64,000 bases of DNA, from the NCBI RefSeq assembly GCF_963855985.1, contig NC_087092.1, positions 12,400,001 through 12,464,000 of the forward strand. Direction: 5' to 3'. Shown here in pieces: positions 21,454 to 35,150 of this stretch. The DNA comes from Ostrinia nubilalis. Its lineage: Eukaryota > Arthropoda > Insecta > Lepidoptera > Crambidae. Position numbers and translations under genes: made by a program. The notes below the pieces were generated by a model. It was not told where the DNA came from, did not search any database, and saw only the letters and a program-made list of their open reading frames with translations. Positions within the stretch are counted from its first letter, which is position 1. Each line of letters begins with the position of its first letter.

Positions 21454-21966
21454 CGTTCGTTCGTTCGTTTCAGCCAAATGACGTCCACTGCTGGACAAAG
21501 GCCTCCCCCAAGGTTTTCCACAATGAACGGTCCTGCGCTGCCCGCATCCAGGCTCTTCCCGCGACCGTTCGGGAAGCTTCGCCATATACTCACGTCCGAA
21601 ATACCGCAGTGTCTCAAGTCGAAAGTATTTGACCAATGCGTGTTGCCAGTGATGGTATACGGATCTGAGACGTGGTCGCTTACTATGGGCCTCATAAGAA
21701 GGCTCAAGGTCACTCAAAGGGCGATGGAGCGGGCTATGCTCGGAGTCTCCCTGCGTGATCGAATCAGAAATGAGGAGATCCGCAGGAGAACCAAAGTAAC
21801 CGACATAGCTCGCAGAATTGCTAAAATCAAGTGGCAGTGGGCGGGGCACATAGCTCGTAGAGACGATGGCCGTTGGGGCAGGAAAGTTCTCGAGTGGCGA
21901 CCACGGGCTGGAAGACGTAGCGTGGGCAGGCCTCCTACTAGGTGGACCGACGATCTGGTAAAGGTC
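21454..21966 (-). mobile_element. RTE-type LINE with 5' inversion (twin priming)
   Basis: The left part (about 21454-21566), read on the minus strand, decodes to AGRAWMRAAQDRSLWKTLG, then EAFVQQWTSFG and a stop, followed by a CGAA-repeat tail. The right part (about 21567-21966) reads on the plus strand as the preceding piece of the same protein, from LRHILTSEIPQCLK through VLPVMVYGSETW and QWAGHIARRD to GRPPTRWTDDLVKV. The two halves adjoin in the protein but are inverted in DNA, the layout left by twin-primed LINE integration. The segment breaks at GGTC, shared by both parts. Confidence 0.8.
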
Positions 21967-21969
21967 TAA

Positions 21970-23035
21970 AATATATTCCCAAAAATTTTGAAAGTTGTTT
22001 TAATTTGTATCACTTGGATATGATTTGTATTAGAAAGTGCTGTGAGTGTGACGCTTGAACGGAAGGAAGTCAACCTAACCTAACCAACTGCGTATTTCTA
22101 AACTGCGTATTTCTATACTGTGTAGCCGCGAGAGCTCTTTGGCGCGCTGTCTTCGGCGAAGTATTGCGCGCGCAGATTTTGACAGCGCGAAATACCTACT
22201 TTAGCAGAAATACCAAGCCTTAACGTAATCGATATCCTAGGTTTTTTTGGGATGGACTACCTATTTCATTTCATAACATAGTGGTGACAAGGACAAAGAC
22301 GTCAAAAATTATGCCACTTCATATTTCAGTTGATATTTTTACTATTCGCTAGTTCATAAAATTAAATGATAAGTATTATAAAAGTACGGTTAAAAAGAGA
22401 GTGGATTTGAAACTCTATCTGGTGTGTGTTTTTGTTGTTGCTGACAAGAGTGATCTTTCTTACGTGTGTGAAATGAAGTTTTAGGCGTTGCTTCTTCTCT
22501 GCATTGGTTTGGGTTCAAAGGTAAGGTTAATGATAACTATGTTGAATATCATTTCGAGTTCATTTTAAAATACTATCGGCGTCGTAAATGTTTTCCTCGC
22601 ACAATTTTGCTCCAACACTCGAACTTAGCTGGTTTTTCTATTCAGGCTGCGGCGCTGAATATTCACGTGGTACTAAAACACATTACCAACCCAAACTATG
22701 TTAATCGCGGTCAAAATTAAGATTGCAGTTCCGCCCATAATTTATTTCAGTTTGCTAGTTCGCAAAGCCATTTGTACGCACTTTATTTCAGTTAACCTTA
22801 ATAAAGAACGAACTGCTAGTTTAATTAATACCAAAGGTTCTGGAGCGAGTGTTATTAATCACCCAAGGTAAAACTTTTGCGTCCTGTGTCTGGGGGCTTT
22901 TATTTAGTTTCTAATTTGTGGGGACTATTTGAATCCATCTCCTTAATAATTACACTTCCATTTCCTTTTGTTTTCTTTTTACTTTTCTAAACAAAGGTTT
23001 AAAACTTTATTTTGTACCATTTTTTTTTTATGCAT
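21970..23035. other. Unassigned DNA
   Basis: No coding exon is recognised. A donor-like GGTTCAAAG|GTAAGG at about 22519 follows UTR-like sequence but has no promoter or coding support. Confidence 0.4.
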
Positions 23036-23039
23036 AACA

Positions 23040-23182
23040 AGGCAGGTATTTGACCACAATCGCACCTGATGTTAAGTGGGATGCAGTCTAGGATGGTACA
23101 TATCTGCCCTGTAAGTGCTTGAAATCATTGGGAGAAGCCTATGTTCAGCAGTGGACATCCTATGGCTGAAATTATGGTGATG
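23040..23182 (+). mobile_element. SINE/RTE-type 3' end
   Basis: CACCTGATGTTAAGTGGGAT, then TGCAGTCTAGGATGGTACAT, leads into a decodable LINE ending (LGEAYVQQWTSYG and stop) and a GGTGATGATTG tail. The combination is a familiar lepidopteran interspersed repeat in which a short element shares an RTE 3' end. Confidence 0.6.
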
Positions 23183-23290
23183 ATTGTGCATATTGATTCC
23201 TATGCTTGTGTATTAATAATACCCGAGATAACGTGATAGGATAGAAGAACAAGAAAAAGGTTTTCAGTAAGTAGATGTAGTCAAATAAGA

Positions 23291-23528
23291 TCGTTGACGA
23301 GTGAAAACCTCGGGAGTACCGAAAATAAAAAAAAAACAGGAGGTAAGAAACCGTCTCCTGAATATTTTTACGAGGTTTTCATTCAACTATAGATGGCACT
23401 ACAATCATCCCATTCGTATACCGGTGAGCCCTAATTGTGAGTTGAGAGATTTTCTTACTTATTGCATTAAAAAGTGTTTTTTTTTTTTTTTTTTTTAAAT
23501 GACTTACGAGGTTTTCACTCGTCAACGA
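23291..23528. mobile_element. MITE with 22-bp inverted termini and poly-T core
   Basis: TCGTTGACGAGTGAAAACCT starts the element at 23291, and its complement ends it at 23528 (22 bp identical). A third, internal ACGAGGTTTTCA copy lies near 23370. A T-run of more than 20 nt sits at about 23477-23497. Confidence 0.8.
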
Positions 23529-25502
23529 CGATAACATCGAAACCTAGAGGAACCTCTCTCTCGCGTAATTGCCTATCACACTAACGTAATTGCCCATTGC
23601 TACAACCCAAACTGTTGTTGTAATCCGGTACAAAACCAGAATTACTACCAGAGTAGGTACTTATAGGTCGAAGTTTCCTTGCAAAACAACTTACCTACTC
23701 AAACTTCAGTTTTACCTACTAATTTAATAACTTCACATAATAAAGACATTTTTGGTTGATTATTTTTGAATGAGAAAATAGCCAATAACCTGAAAGGTCA
23801 AAATTTTATCATTCATAACAAGTCAATAAAATAACTTTTAAATAAGTAGGACCGGGCTCCAAACGAGAGAGGCTCAATTAAGTAGACCCGTGAATGTCAC
23901 ACCTACACACTACGCCAACAATAAATTCCCTTGGGTTAATTAATTACAAGTACCTGCTATTAATTTAGCAAACTGTTTATGTTTAGCCTACCTCTTCTCC
24001 TACATAATATTTTAAATATGTTTTGTAAATATCTTTGAAGGCAACAGCTGTGCACTCATAAGACCAGTAAGATGATTACGACTTAGTTTAAAAACAAGAG
24101 TTTGGAAGTCATACAAAAAGTGATCTATCAAATTATAATAGACCAAAAGCAAATGCAGTAGCCTGAATACTATGTGATCACACCAAGATGACTCCCAAGC
24201 ACGGCGTGTTAATAACGCAGAAATGCATCTAATTGCCTGTCTGTCGTACGGAGAGCAGGGCAAGTTATGAGGCTCACCTCATCTGAAAGACGAGGCATAA
24301 TATCCAATAAGATAGTCCCGATGCTCCGTCACTCACTTCCAGTGGGAGGAACTATGAGATTCAGGAGTTGAAGACTTCAACCACAGCAGTCCCTACCGGT
24401 CCTAAACCTTGACCCAAGGCAATTTAAATAACACATTTCTAAAGGGTCCAACTGTAATGTAGTGCTGTTATCTAAGTAATGTGTAGATTTCATGGCAGAC
24501 CCAATAACCGGCCTAGTCGTGAATATTACAAGTGCTGCCCTAGACACCATCTGCTGCTGACATAAGCCCTCTGGGAATATATTTCCCGGCACTTCACCTA
24601 ACCTGTTACATAAAAACGAATGAACAAGAAACGGTCTTGTCTGGACTTTCCCGGTAAAACTACTTAATGTTTTAAGCGTAGTTTTGCCCTTCAGGAAAGT
24701 TAATGACGTCATATGTGGCGCACTGCTGTTCACAGCTTGAACAGTAGGTAGTTGAACAATAGATAGACACTTTTCTTTGACAAACATTAGTACCTATTTT
24801 GTGCTGTATTGACGTCAACAGCAAAATGCCACGATTTTATCGTAGCTATGAGGAAGCAAATTTATTTAGAGACGTCACATGTTCTCTGTTAATGTGAGTA
24901 TACCATTCGCTTTGGTAATACTCTGAACCCAAGGTTTGTAGATTAGAAAAGCACTTTTGTCGGTGAACCTATGGTTAAATATTCCTAATAAGGCATTTTT
25001 GACTTCGAGTTTGCAACTTCTTAATGAATTACAATTTTATAAGGACTTTGGGGGCTTTTATTAATAAAAGAAGCTACAAAAGCGTTCCAGTGAGATATTC
25101 CTTTGGGCAAAGCATGAAGGGTACGAAGATAAAATGGTACATTTACCCGAAACAGATTGTTAAAAATTTCGCTATGAATATTCATGGACGCCCATGCCTA
25201 TGCCCACACTTTATTTTCATTCCGAATGTGGGCGTCCCGCTTGCTCATTGATAACGGCAAAACAAAACACACGATGTTAGACTTTGGCAAAAACAAGAGT
25301 TAATTCTGTTTTGAACTTGATAGGTATCATCAGCCTTTTATAATTATTTATTCATTTTTATTTAAAAAATCAATCCACGTGGTTTTTTGCGGGTGACAAA
25401 GATACCACAGTTTTAACCCCAAACTAAGGCATTAGTATGATTCAATTAAAACTGGTGGGTATTTAGTGCACTCCACGCATGACATACTTATGTCCAGTTG
25501 AC
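23529..25502. other. Unassigned; possible degraded retroelement
   Basis: Two open minus-strand frames (24012-24263 and 24377-24787, 83 and 136 codons) share one stretch. A fragment reading FLCNRLGEVPGN recalls BEL/Pao polyproteins, but not well enough to call. I see nothing else. Confidence 0.3.
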
Positions 25503-25570
25503 AGCATAGCACCGTCATTATCATCATTACAGCAATAGAGTGTTCACTGCTGAACATGTTCACAACTGCC
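25503..25570 (-). mobile_element. LINE 3' tail fragment (reverse strand)
   Basis: CATTATCATCATTACAGC followed by CACTGCTGAACATG is the reverse complement of the '..CAGCAGTGG..GATGATG' LINE ending seen at 23.13-23.18 kb. Confidence 0.5.
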
Positions 25571-27261
25571 TTCCATTTTATACATACCTTTAATTTTATT
25601 TTTTTAGCAAAATCACACTTATTTTCATGAAACTTAATAGGTACTTAGGTATAGCACTAATTCATGTATGTTACAGACAGTTCAATTTCTTCTTCAGTTG
25701 TATTTTGTTTTCGTATTCTTTTTGATACCTAACTTGTTCATCTCGGCTGTAACTGTTCCCGTAAATCACCTCAGGCATTGCCCTCTGTGCCGCCTGTTGA
25801 CTACGTAAACCCTAGGGAACTTGGTGGTACTTAACGTGTCGGCTCTTGTATACTTGATGGCCTATAGATCAATTTTATGTACACGCAAATGAAGTTTAAA
25901 AAACCATTTTTAAAATGTGCTCTTGTAAGAAAATAATTTTGAATAATTTATGAGTTTTAAAATCTAATTTATGATTTAATACTTAATTAAATGTAGTTTT
26001 TATTAAAGACGCAGTTCATGGCAAATATTTATAAATCGTAATCATAAGTTTTTTTTTTCAAGTAACGGGCTCTATTATAATTTTACTCTGTTTTCGCAAA
26101 AAATATTTAATTATATTTATCAGATAATCAGGTACAATAAAGAAAAAAACTTTCGACCCGTTCGAACGTTCTTGTCTGGAACATGTTGTCCTGGCATTAT
26201 TTTTAAAACAATCTTATTTCGTGAGAATAAATAACAAATGAGCGGTAAATTAAAAAAAATATACGCTCACTAACACATAAACAAAATACTTAACATCTTC
26301 GTACTTGTTTATTACGTATTCGTAAGTAATATTACTACAGAAGTAGTACAGTATACGCCCTTGTATTTTAGGTATATGATAAATGATGTCAATCGCATGA
26401 GAATATTATACTCATTCTTGATATTACCAACATTAAGCAAAAATCAAGTAATTTCGTTTCCACGAATAATATAATAACTCAATAATTCACTTTGATCTCA
26501 TCCGCGAAATGGGTCTCCAGATTTTATTTATTTGGCAGTTCAATGAAAATGATAAAAATCCAATCTTCTACTTAATTAACAAAACCAAGGCTTCCTATGT
26601 TTCAGAGAAATAAAATAGGTAACAGATTACTTATGCCTAAGGATATTACTACAAAGAAAAGTAAATTGTATTATTAAATAAAGAAAGGTATATAAAAAGC
26701 TTTTCATACATAAACCATTTACCTACATAATAATCAATGAAAAATGTAGGTACTAGGTACATAGAAAATTTCAGATTGGCTCCAAAAAAGAGTTGAAAGT
26801 ATGAAAGTAATTACAACCGACCGTTTTAAAATCGCTTCGACTTCGGGTGTATTACATTCCACGCCTTTCATCGAAACACAACCAAAGAGTAAAAAATTTT
26901 CTCTTTCCATTGAATACATTTGCCGGCTAAAAGGGATATCTGACAAAATTGGATTTTCGTGTAAAACAATAAAACACTCCAAACAATTATGAACGATGCT
27001 CTTTAAAGGAATTGTTCGTATTCGATAAAATTCGTTTGTCACGCGAAACCGATTAATGTCAAAATAATGATTTTCATTTTAACGCGATGAATTTCCATTG
27101 AAATAATCGACGGCTATCAACGCGACAATAGGCGATTGATGGTCGTTATTCATTTTTATGGTTCCGTATCCTGTAATTAAAAAAGCAAAACCCTTTTAGA
27201 ACCGTCCATTTTCACACAAATAAAAAATATAAAAATTATACATAACTGTATACTTAGCGGT
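25571..27261. other. Unassigned AT-rich DNA
   Basis: A 102-codon minus frame (26734-27042) overlaps a plus frame. Neither resembles a known protein. No exon or repeat is called. Confidence 0.4.
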
Positions 27262-27380
27262 AATAAGTGTGTAAGTCGCAAAAAGTACCTGGATGAGGGC
27301 AGCGCAGAACTGGTGGTTGTGGAAATCCTTGGGGGAGGTCTTTACCCAGCTATGGACTTCATTTGGCTGAAACGACGATA
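27262..27380 (+). mobile_element. RTE-type LINE, truncated 3' end
   Basis: One frame reads STWMRAAQNWWLWKSLGEVF, then TQLWTSFG and a stop near 27370, followed by AACGACGATAA. This is the same C-terminus as at 21.5 and 1.1 kb, with private substitutions. Confidence 0.75.
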
Positions 27381-29144
27381 AATGAGGTTTTATTGATACG
27401 GAACACATCAAGCTAGGAACATTTTCTCGGTTTATGCCAGTTTTTATTATAGGTACTAACCGTTCGGACTTTATGAAAACAGAAACCGTACAAAGGATCC
27501 CAAACCACCCTTCAAAGCGATTCAATAATTGAAACATGAGAGTCTGAAATAATTAATTATAATATTTCGAAGTACCTAACGCCCTCATGACTCAATGGTG
27601 GATCCTTCGGCTCGGATCTTTTTGGGACTAAAATCTGACAGCATCTAATCTACTGAAAACCTTAATAAACATCCAAAAATTGACGCTTAAACGGAATATG
27701 ACCTGCGAAATTTTATGAAATGTTTTAATTTAGCGACAGCAAACAACCTCGCTTAAAAAAGGATTACTTAGCTTCTTTATAAAGCCGACATCAAAATAAT
27801 CCAGAAATGTTGTGAATAAGAAACTATAAAAATAGTAACTAACATTGAGATTGAGCTGTCTATGACTCTATGTGATCAGACATGTAAATTAAAGTAGGCG
27901 TACCTATTAATATACGAGTAGAAACAGATTTTTCAGGTACCGGTCAATAAGTCAGTAAATACCTACAGAATAATAATATTATGCTCCTACATTTTTTAAT
28001 ACATATAATATAATAAACTTGTACATTTAAAGACACGTCTTCTGTACAGATTTTATGAATTATTAGGTAACAATACGCTAAGAACCTGCGATAAGCTAGT
28101 ATTAGCGCGCTATCCAAGCAAATAAGGCAAAGCATTTGAAATCATTTTCGAAAATTGTGTAAGCGACGGAATGAAATCAAAGTAGCTCGTTAGTGAATTT
28201 ATATGGAATTCTGTAGTAGTCCGAGAATGTATTTCAGTAACTCAACAGACTAGTTACTGCGTATACCTCATGCATATTATTATTTCAAATTATCATGCAT
28301 TTAATAACCAAGAATGATAAATTCACGTCGGCACAGCAATATTACAGTTCTGCCACAAGATAAGAAGGAGTAGAAGTTTACAGACTGTTTTGACAAGAAA
28401 TCACATTAAACGCGCTCTTCAATATTCGAGTATTATTTAAACACAAGGTATTGACGTGTTTTTGACGTGTCGAAGTAAGTTTATTCTCAGCACAGAGCAA
28501 TATACCTTAATAAAGTTAAATTACAAACAACGAAGCAATTAATAACAAAGTCCTGCCACTAGGCATGTTGACACCATCAATCAACTTTTCAAATTGTTTC
28601 TCTTTAAGGTTTCTATTGATTTTAATTTATGAAAATTGGGACGACGCGACACTGTTTTTGAAATCAATTGAACAGAGGTGCGATTGTGTAAAGTTGTTCA
28701 TGGATGGACAATGAATACAATTGATCATCGATCGTATAATATAATGATTCAATAAAATCTTGCTCTAAAAAACAAACGGTGATAAACAAAATACGATCTA
28801 GGAATAAGGTCTTTGGAATGTAGTATGCTGGAGTAAAACATGGAATTAAAACTTATGACTTACAGTGGGATCATAATAATTGTCTGATGTGATGTGTCAA
28901 GTCGAAATAGTTTAACTGACGTTTAGCATCATGACCCAATTCAACTTAACACCTCAGACAAATACAATGCACCATCTTACTTTAACTTACGGCTGAAAAG
29001 TATTTAAAAATAGAATAGGACTCAGGTAGCAGTTTCATGCTTAGGTATATGGAGGATGTATAATTTGTAGAAGACTTGCAAAGAATATCATAATCGGCTG
29101 TTAAAGAAGAATACTAATATTATCAGCTCCAGGCGACTTTAATA
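27381..29144. other. Unassigned AT-rich DNA
   Basis: No supported feature. Reading frames are short and low-complexity. Confidence 0.5.
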
Positions 29145-29240
29145 GCATTAAGTGAAATGAAATGAAATAGTTTATTAGTACATAGGCCCTTTCCAGGGCA
29201 AGCTTGCCCTACAACCACTTTGGGACAACATATTACATTA
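29145..29240 (-). mobile_element. LINE 3' tail (reverse strand)
   Basis: GTGAAATGAAATGAAATAGTTTATT, read on the minus strand, is AATAAACTATT followed by a TTTCA tandem. Short tandem tails of this kind end CR1- or Jockey-like LINEs. TTTCCAGGGCAAGCTTGCCCT lies just inside. Confidence 0.4.
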
Positions 29241-31080
29241 TTATTATACCAGCAGTATCAGTTAAAGAAGTTAAAGTTAGCTCAACAAAAAAAATATTGA
29301 AATTGAGCAACTATCCAGCCAACCAGGCGTCACTGCGTGTTGCTAACATTAACCTGTTGTTACTCTGTTACTTTTACTGTTGTAGTACTCATGAACTTAA
29401 TTCAACATTGCTATAAATAGGTAGGAAATTAAATCCATATTGTTTTCAGATTAAGTTGCCCCGTAGAGCTAAATACGGTATTGGTAAGTCAAAGCTTAAA
29501 AAAATATTGAAATTATTTAGTTTCACAGTAATACTTTAGTTATTACAATATTTCTGTCTTAAAAAAATTAAATTCACATATTTTCTTGATTTTCATGGCT
29601 TTTTTAACATTTTTTGATTAACAAAATAAAAGTTACTTCTAATAAAATTAAAAAAAAAATAAAGAAAACGACAAAATGTTATTTTTTTCGTAAATTCTCT
29701 TATTTTTAAAAAATACTATACTACTATACTACTACTATACTACTATACTTTTACATAAATTATACAGCAACTAAGTAAACAAAATCCAGCAAATACATCA
29801 AATTATTTTAATTTGGGCAGTACTTACACCAATTCGACCTATGTTTTTTTCCAAAAGTATGGTTTAAAATTGGTGTACTGTCAAAAGTAAAAAAATACAT
29901 TGGTGTAACTGCAATTTATTTCCTTAACTAAGACATATTAGATAATTCTTTTTATGTAATCTAAAACCGCGTAGAATTCTAAGCATTTATGTAAAAACAG
30001 ATCCAAAAAAGGTTAAATAGGAAAAAAGTTATGTCCGATTTAAGACGAAAAAAAACTTTAAACGGCTCTACTGAAAAAGTGTATTTTGTCAGTTACCCCA
30101 AGTGAACCTGCAACTGACGATATAGGCTGGTGCTGAGAAGAAGTATCCATTTCAATCTCGCAGAGGTCCTACTGATTCTGACCTCATGCTGGTGTTACGT
30201 TGCGAACTCTGACGAGGACGTGCTTTGTTGCTGTCCCAGTAGACACGCTGCCACAGTGTTGCATTTGTGACGCAGCCTGAATATTCAAGTGTTATACGCG
30301 TATAAAGTTTGCAACAAGTTTTTTAGATGTAACTACTTAGTGTGAAACTGTACATTGTAAGTTTCATGTTGCCAGTATTGTTCTTCTAGCTATACGATAT
30401 TTACGTACATTTTATAACAGTATAAACTTGGAAAACATGATGAGTTATTATGGGATCTAATTAGCCACACTAACTGCCACACATTTAACAAATTAAAGGT
30501 GAATACAACTGTGCTATAGGAAAAATACCAAAAATAAATGTAATGAATTGAGCAAAAAATCTTAAATTTATACTTCAAATAGTTTTCATATTTTAAAAAC
30601 ATAACCCTCCTTCTGGCGCAGTCGGGTAAAAAAGTAAAATTAAATGAAGTTTTCAGATTTAAAAAAAACTTGTGATAATTGGTATACTGATTGGTTTAAA
30701 TATTTATCAGCCTTTCAGATCGTAATTATTTACACTTATTAATCCACGTAGGTAATCATAATTATGTTAAGCAGGTGATGTTAATCAACTAGTTTAATAA
30801 TTATGAAGCCAAATGCAATTTAAATTAAAACACGAGCAACGTTTAATGACCTTAATGGCGGGCGCTACTGAAAATTGCAAAAAACTTTTTGCCGTGCTAT
30901 CAAATTAATGTTTTTATTTTCATAGTACGGGCTTACGTATTAAAAAAAATTAGTGCTCAGTTGAATTGATTTACGAAATGGGTGTTATCTCAAGAGTTAT
31001 CACTCCTCTACAAATATTTTTTCCTATTTTACACGAGTGTTCCATGTACCATCTTACCAATAGTCATAAAAAAATGTTAA
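29241..31080. other. Unassigned; one microsatellite
   Basis: An imperfect CTA/TACTA microsatellite lies at about 29712-29752. The remainder is AT-rich without recognisable exons. Confidence 0.5.
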
Positions 31081-31225
31081 CAACAACGTTGTCCTGTAGG
31101 AGGTAAAATAGCCAATTTCTCTGTGGTTGAGGATTTCGGATGGGACTTGCTTCAACCTTCGGCCTAATCATCTTTTTCCATCAGGTGATATGCAGGCCAA
31201 GAGCTTTTTAATGTGGATAAAAAAA
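31081..31225 (+). repeat. Lepidopteran interspersed repeat fragment
   Basis: CCATCAGGTGATATGCAGGC, then CAAGAGCTTTTTAATGTGGA and AAAAAA, resembles the common lepidopteran short repeat with a CATCAGGTGA core, also hinted at 2631. Confidence 0.45.
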
Positions 31226-31488
31226 CCAAACAAGCTGTGGTATGGTTAATACTGAAACGTGTAAAAGTGCTTTTTAAAAGCCTACTTGCATAAATAAATG
31301 AGTTTTATGAGTTTTTTTAAACGTATGTTAAGTATTTTTAACAGCCATCCATTTCTGGTTGTGTAATCTTGTCTATCAACTACGTAACAAGTGTCAGTAT
31401 AGTCAGCGTGAGATCGATGTTGCCCTGTTCAGTGACCATGGTTCGCAAATTACTGGCAGCGTGCGGTTAGCGACACTCGGGCACATTA

Positions 31489-31639
31489 AGGGCCCTCGCC
31501 CACGGTGACTTTTTTTACCGACGCAGTCGCGCTGCTTTAGCGCGTTAGTAGCATTGGCATCACTTCTGTAGTGCGTTGCAAATGCGACTAACACGCGTTA
31601 GTAGCGATGCTGTTTAAAAATCGCCGTGGGCGAGGGCCC
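31489..31639. mobile_element. Harbinger-like MITE, TTA duplication
   Basis: The termini GGGCCCTCGCCCACGGTGA and, in complement, GGGCCCTCGCCCACGGCGA differ by one base. TTA flanks at 31486-31488 and 31640-31642. The CpG-rich interior carries repeated GCGTTAGTAGC words. No coding capacity. Confidence 0.8.
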
Positions 31640-31644
31640 TTAGA

Positions 31645-34600
31645 TAGCTAGCATACTCAATCGGTACCTACATACCTCGGTACGAAGAAGACTAGCTTTA
31701 AGTCTAAAAAGCTTGTTTCAAAGTTGTTTATTCCAAAACATGCTAGAAAATGTCAGGTTGGAATTGATGCTTCCATTTAAAAGCATTCCAACTTCTAAAT
31801 TCTCACTACTACGGGATTTGACACAAACACTTTTAAAAAAGGTAAAAAGGTATTTACGTTCCCGACATTATTCCATCTTCTTCTCAGAACAGGCCCTCGT
31901 TAATTTCTTGGAGCTGATCAGCAGAACGGCATTCTTAGTAAGTATAAGTTTAAGCTTAGAAGTAGATTTGAAGTTCTTTTGATTATTTATTTTTTATTTG
32001 CCATTTTCAATAGTAGGTATGCGCATATCCACTATCCAGTAAATATAGACCCGACTGTCCAAAATAGAACGCGTTCTCTTCAGTTCCAATCACTATCTGG
32101 CATTTGCATCGCTGTCATGTAGGCGACGGGCCGGCATGAAATCAATGCCGCGCTCAGTGGCCAAAGCCTGCAAATTAGCGGTCGTGTCGCGAACCGAAGC
32201 TCCCACGTGTTAGGGCTGTGGCATAGTGGACAGAATTAGTCGTTTAATACATTAGTTTAAACTTTAAATGGTATTGACGTTTACATAACTTAAGTTTTTA
32301 AAAATGAGTATGACGTCGCAATGCTTTTCTTGCAATAAAGATGAGTGTGCTATGCGTTAGATTGACGGCTAGGTTAATGGTCCAGATTGTTGATTTCTAC
32401 GGGTTCTACAGAATCGAAAAGTGACGTAAGTGAAAATAGTACGTACGTATTTTTGCTACTTCCTTTTGCTTCAGTCGCAGACATTAGTTCTAGAGCGCAG
32501 ACGTAAAAAATAAATCGTTAACTACTTATAACGGCCGATAATGGTCACGCGGATTTCATTATTCAAAAATTATTATTACCTTTTAATTCTATACCTGCAA
32601 TGAGTGACCTACGCACCTAAAAATATTTAAAAACCTTAAGCGGACCTCATTTGCCAGGCAAATGAAATAATCCCGCCTGCAATGTATTTACTTAGGCCCT
32701 ACCGGACGCACGGAGGTAATTACAGTCTGATGTCGTTTAGCGCATTCCGCTCGCAACGGTCAGCCGGCGCTTGCGACAAATTGCCCAGAGGCTTCCATTA
32801 CCGAATACCTAAAATTGTAAAAGAAAACGACACGAAATATATTTTATCATTAGTTGAAATAAGCTTGTATAGCAGGAGGATATTTGAGACGAAATGTTAA
32901 TTACTTACTTCTTTCGTGTCTCCAGCGTTATAATTTTTTGAAGGTGGAAAATGAAAGATAAACAAAATTCTGAGTTCAAGGAAGAGCTGTCATTTTGTGA
33001 TATTATTCAGTTGAGTTTACTGTATTTAACTTCTGCAAAAATAACTTCGAAAATAATCTAATTGGGTGATTTTAACCTAAAAGCAACAACGTCTATCTAC
33101 AACCAATTAATGTTTGTTGAAATAAGTTTCCCCATACAATGAGACCCTGGTAGCTAATTAAAGTAGTAAAACTACGTAGTTACGATATCGTCAAAGTTTG
33201 TTCCGAAGTTCGTGGAAAGCCATACAAGTAATCCATACGTTGTACATAATGGCATATCCGAGAAGTTCATATGTCGCTTAGTATGTTAATTACATTTGTG
33301 GTGTGATGACAAGATGTTTTGATGTACTCGTACCTAATATTACTAAATACAGGGTGTACTTGCTCATTTGACAAAATATTTTTGATTTCTTTCTACTTAC
33401 TCGAGATAATTGTCCGTAATCTGTAGTCTTTTTACCACTGTCCATTCACTATTAATTATGAAAATATTTAAACCAATTAAACTATTATATTCCATTCTAA
33501 AGATGCATAGCACACAGATAAGGTTGTTTGCTTCTAAATGTGAATAGACCTATTAAACCGTCTGGCTTTCCTTTATCTCCGCCTCGCACGGGATGCATAA
33601 ATTAAAAAGCCGAGATCACCGCTCCAATGTTAAACTCGTTATCTTCATTCTAATTGTGTTATTTATTTGGAGCCGTTAAAAACGGACATTACACATTCAG
33701 AAAGGTAATTTAGCATAAAAATTTCAGAGCCATTGTCAACTTAAACCATTATACAGTTGGGAACAGTATTTAAGAGCGGAGCGTGTCCTGTCGCTTTTTT
33801 TAATGCTGGAAAATACTGTATGCAAGGAAAATCATTGTGACCAGAACTTTAAGACCTTCCCACTAAAAACCAGACGATTGTCCTCCACTCCTAAATATAT
33901 TCTGGTAACGGTATGTCACACGGTCACACCGTCTCATGGGTACATACATCTTTCCTACTAAACAAGTTCTTAATAATATCACATAACTCTATCTGCCTCT
34001 ATCACTGTTATAGAGACATCAGATCAGTGTGAGTGAGAGAGGGGTAGAGATTTCGATCTTCAAATATATGTACTAGGTATCTGTCAGAATAGGGTCTACT
34101 TGCAACGAGTATCGATTGCGGCCGATGGCAACAAGCGTGGTATTAATAACGATGCCACTTATGTCTCTGCTGACCGCACGGCCGCCGCTGACATGCACAC
34201 ACCCTGTATAATCGCCATTGATGGTCAGTAATAATAATGTCAAAGGTGACTGTTTTGCTTTTTTAAAGATTCAAAAATAAGTCTGTATGTGATTACCCAT
34301 TATTCGATTAGTTACTGAAAAAAAAATAAGATAATTACAAAAGCAAAAAAATAGTACTGCGTGAAAAAATCCGTGAAAAAAGAAACAATTTGGTTGGTTA
34401 GTGGTTAGTGCGTGCGTGACCAATAATTTGGTCAAAAGTTCCAAACTTATTTGTTTGAAAGGAAAATAGTAATAAATTATAGTCATAAAACCCACATAGT
34501 AGAGATTCCCTGTTTTATACCCATACTTCTAGTTCCATGAAAAGTCACATGAGTTCATGGGAATCAGGTGTACGATTACAATGTGTTAATTAGCTTAATA

Positions 34601-34984
34601 GATACATACCTGGAAATAACCTGTTCGCCACAAATCACGCACGCATTGTGGTGAAATCCAATAGTGAGATATTATAGGCCAAATAGGTCCTAAAGGTGTA
34701 TTCTCACTGATATGGATCATCTCGAAAGAGATGGTGAAAACCATTTACAATATATTCCAAAGAAAAGACTTAAGGTGAGTAAAAGATTTTTATAATTATA
34801 GTTGGATCAGTGGGTATCCACGCAGTCATGGAAATATAATTTGTTATGAATTCGTCAGTTCGAGGCACGATGTCGTTTAATACGACTGAAAAACAAAGAA
34901 GACGATTTGTATTTAAATGAGGCGCTGTGGTTTGCGGCCAAAATATTTTTTATCATATGGAATAATGTAAACATTTGAATTCAG
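31645..34984. other. Unassigned AT-rich DNA
   Basis: A CpG-rich patch around 32090-32220 and several short frames (for example 31713-31982 and 32682-32900) are present. None has recognisable family or splice support. Confidence 0.4.
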
Positions 34985-35070
34985 GTTCGTTTGTTTCAGC
35001 CAAAGGACATCCACCACTGGACCACGCTGCTGGCATCCAGGTACTTCCCGCGACCTCTGATCAGGTAAGT
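34985..35070 (-). mobile_element. RTE-type LINE tail fragment (reverse strand)
   Basis: TTTCAGCCAAAGGACATCCACC and GCATCCAGGTACTTCCCGCG are the inverted 3' end of the RTE family, with an internal deletion relative to 21.46-21.56 kb. Confidence 0.65.
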
Positions 35071-35150
35071 ATTTCATTTAAGTACCTACTTTATGGAAAG
35101 AAAGAAATAATTTTGTTTTACTTATTTGGCAAGAAATTACGTTATTATAT

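Noticed and set aside
24377..24787. 136-codon minus-strand frame with a BEL/Pao-like snippet
   Set aside because: Only a few residues resemble a retroelement, no catalytic motif is visible, and the neighbouring frame does not continue the match.
26734..27042. 102-codon minus-strand frame
   Set aside because: No recognisable domain, overlapped by a plus-strand frame, no splice or promoter support.
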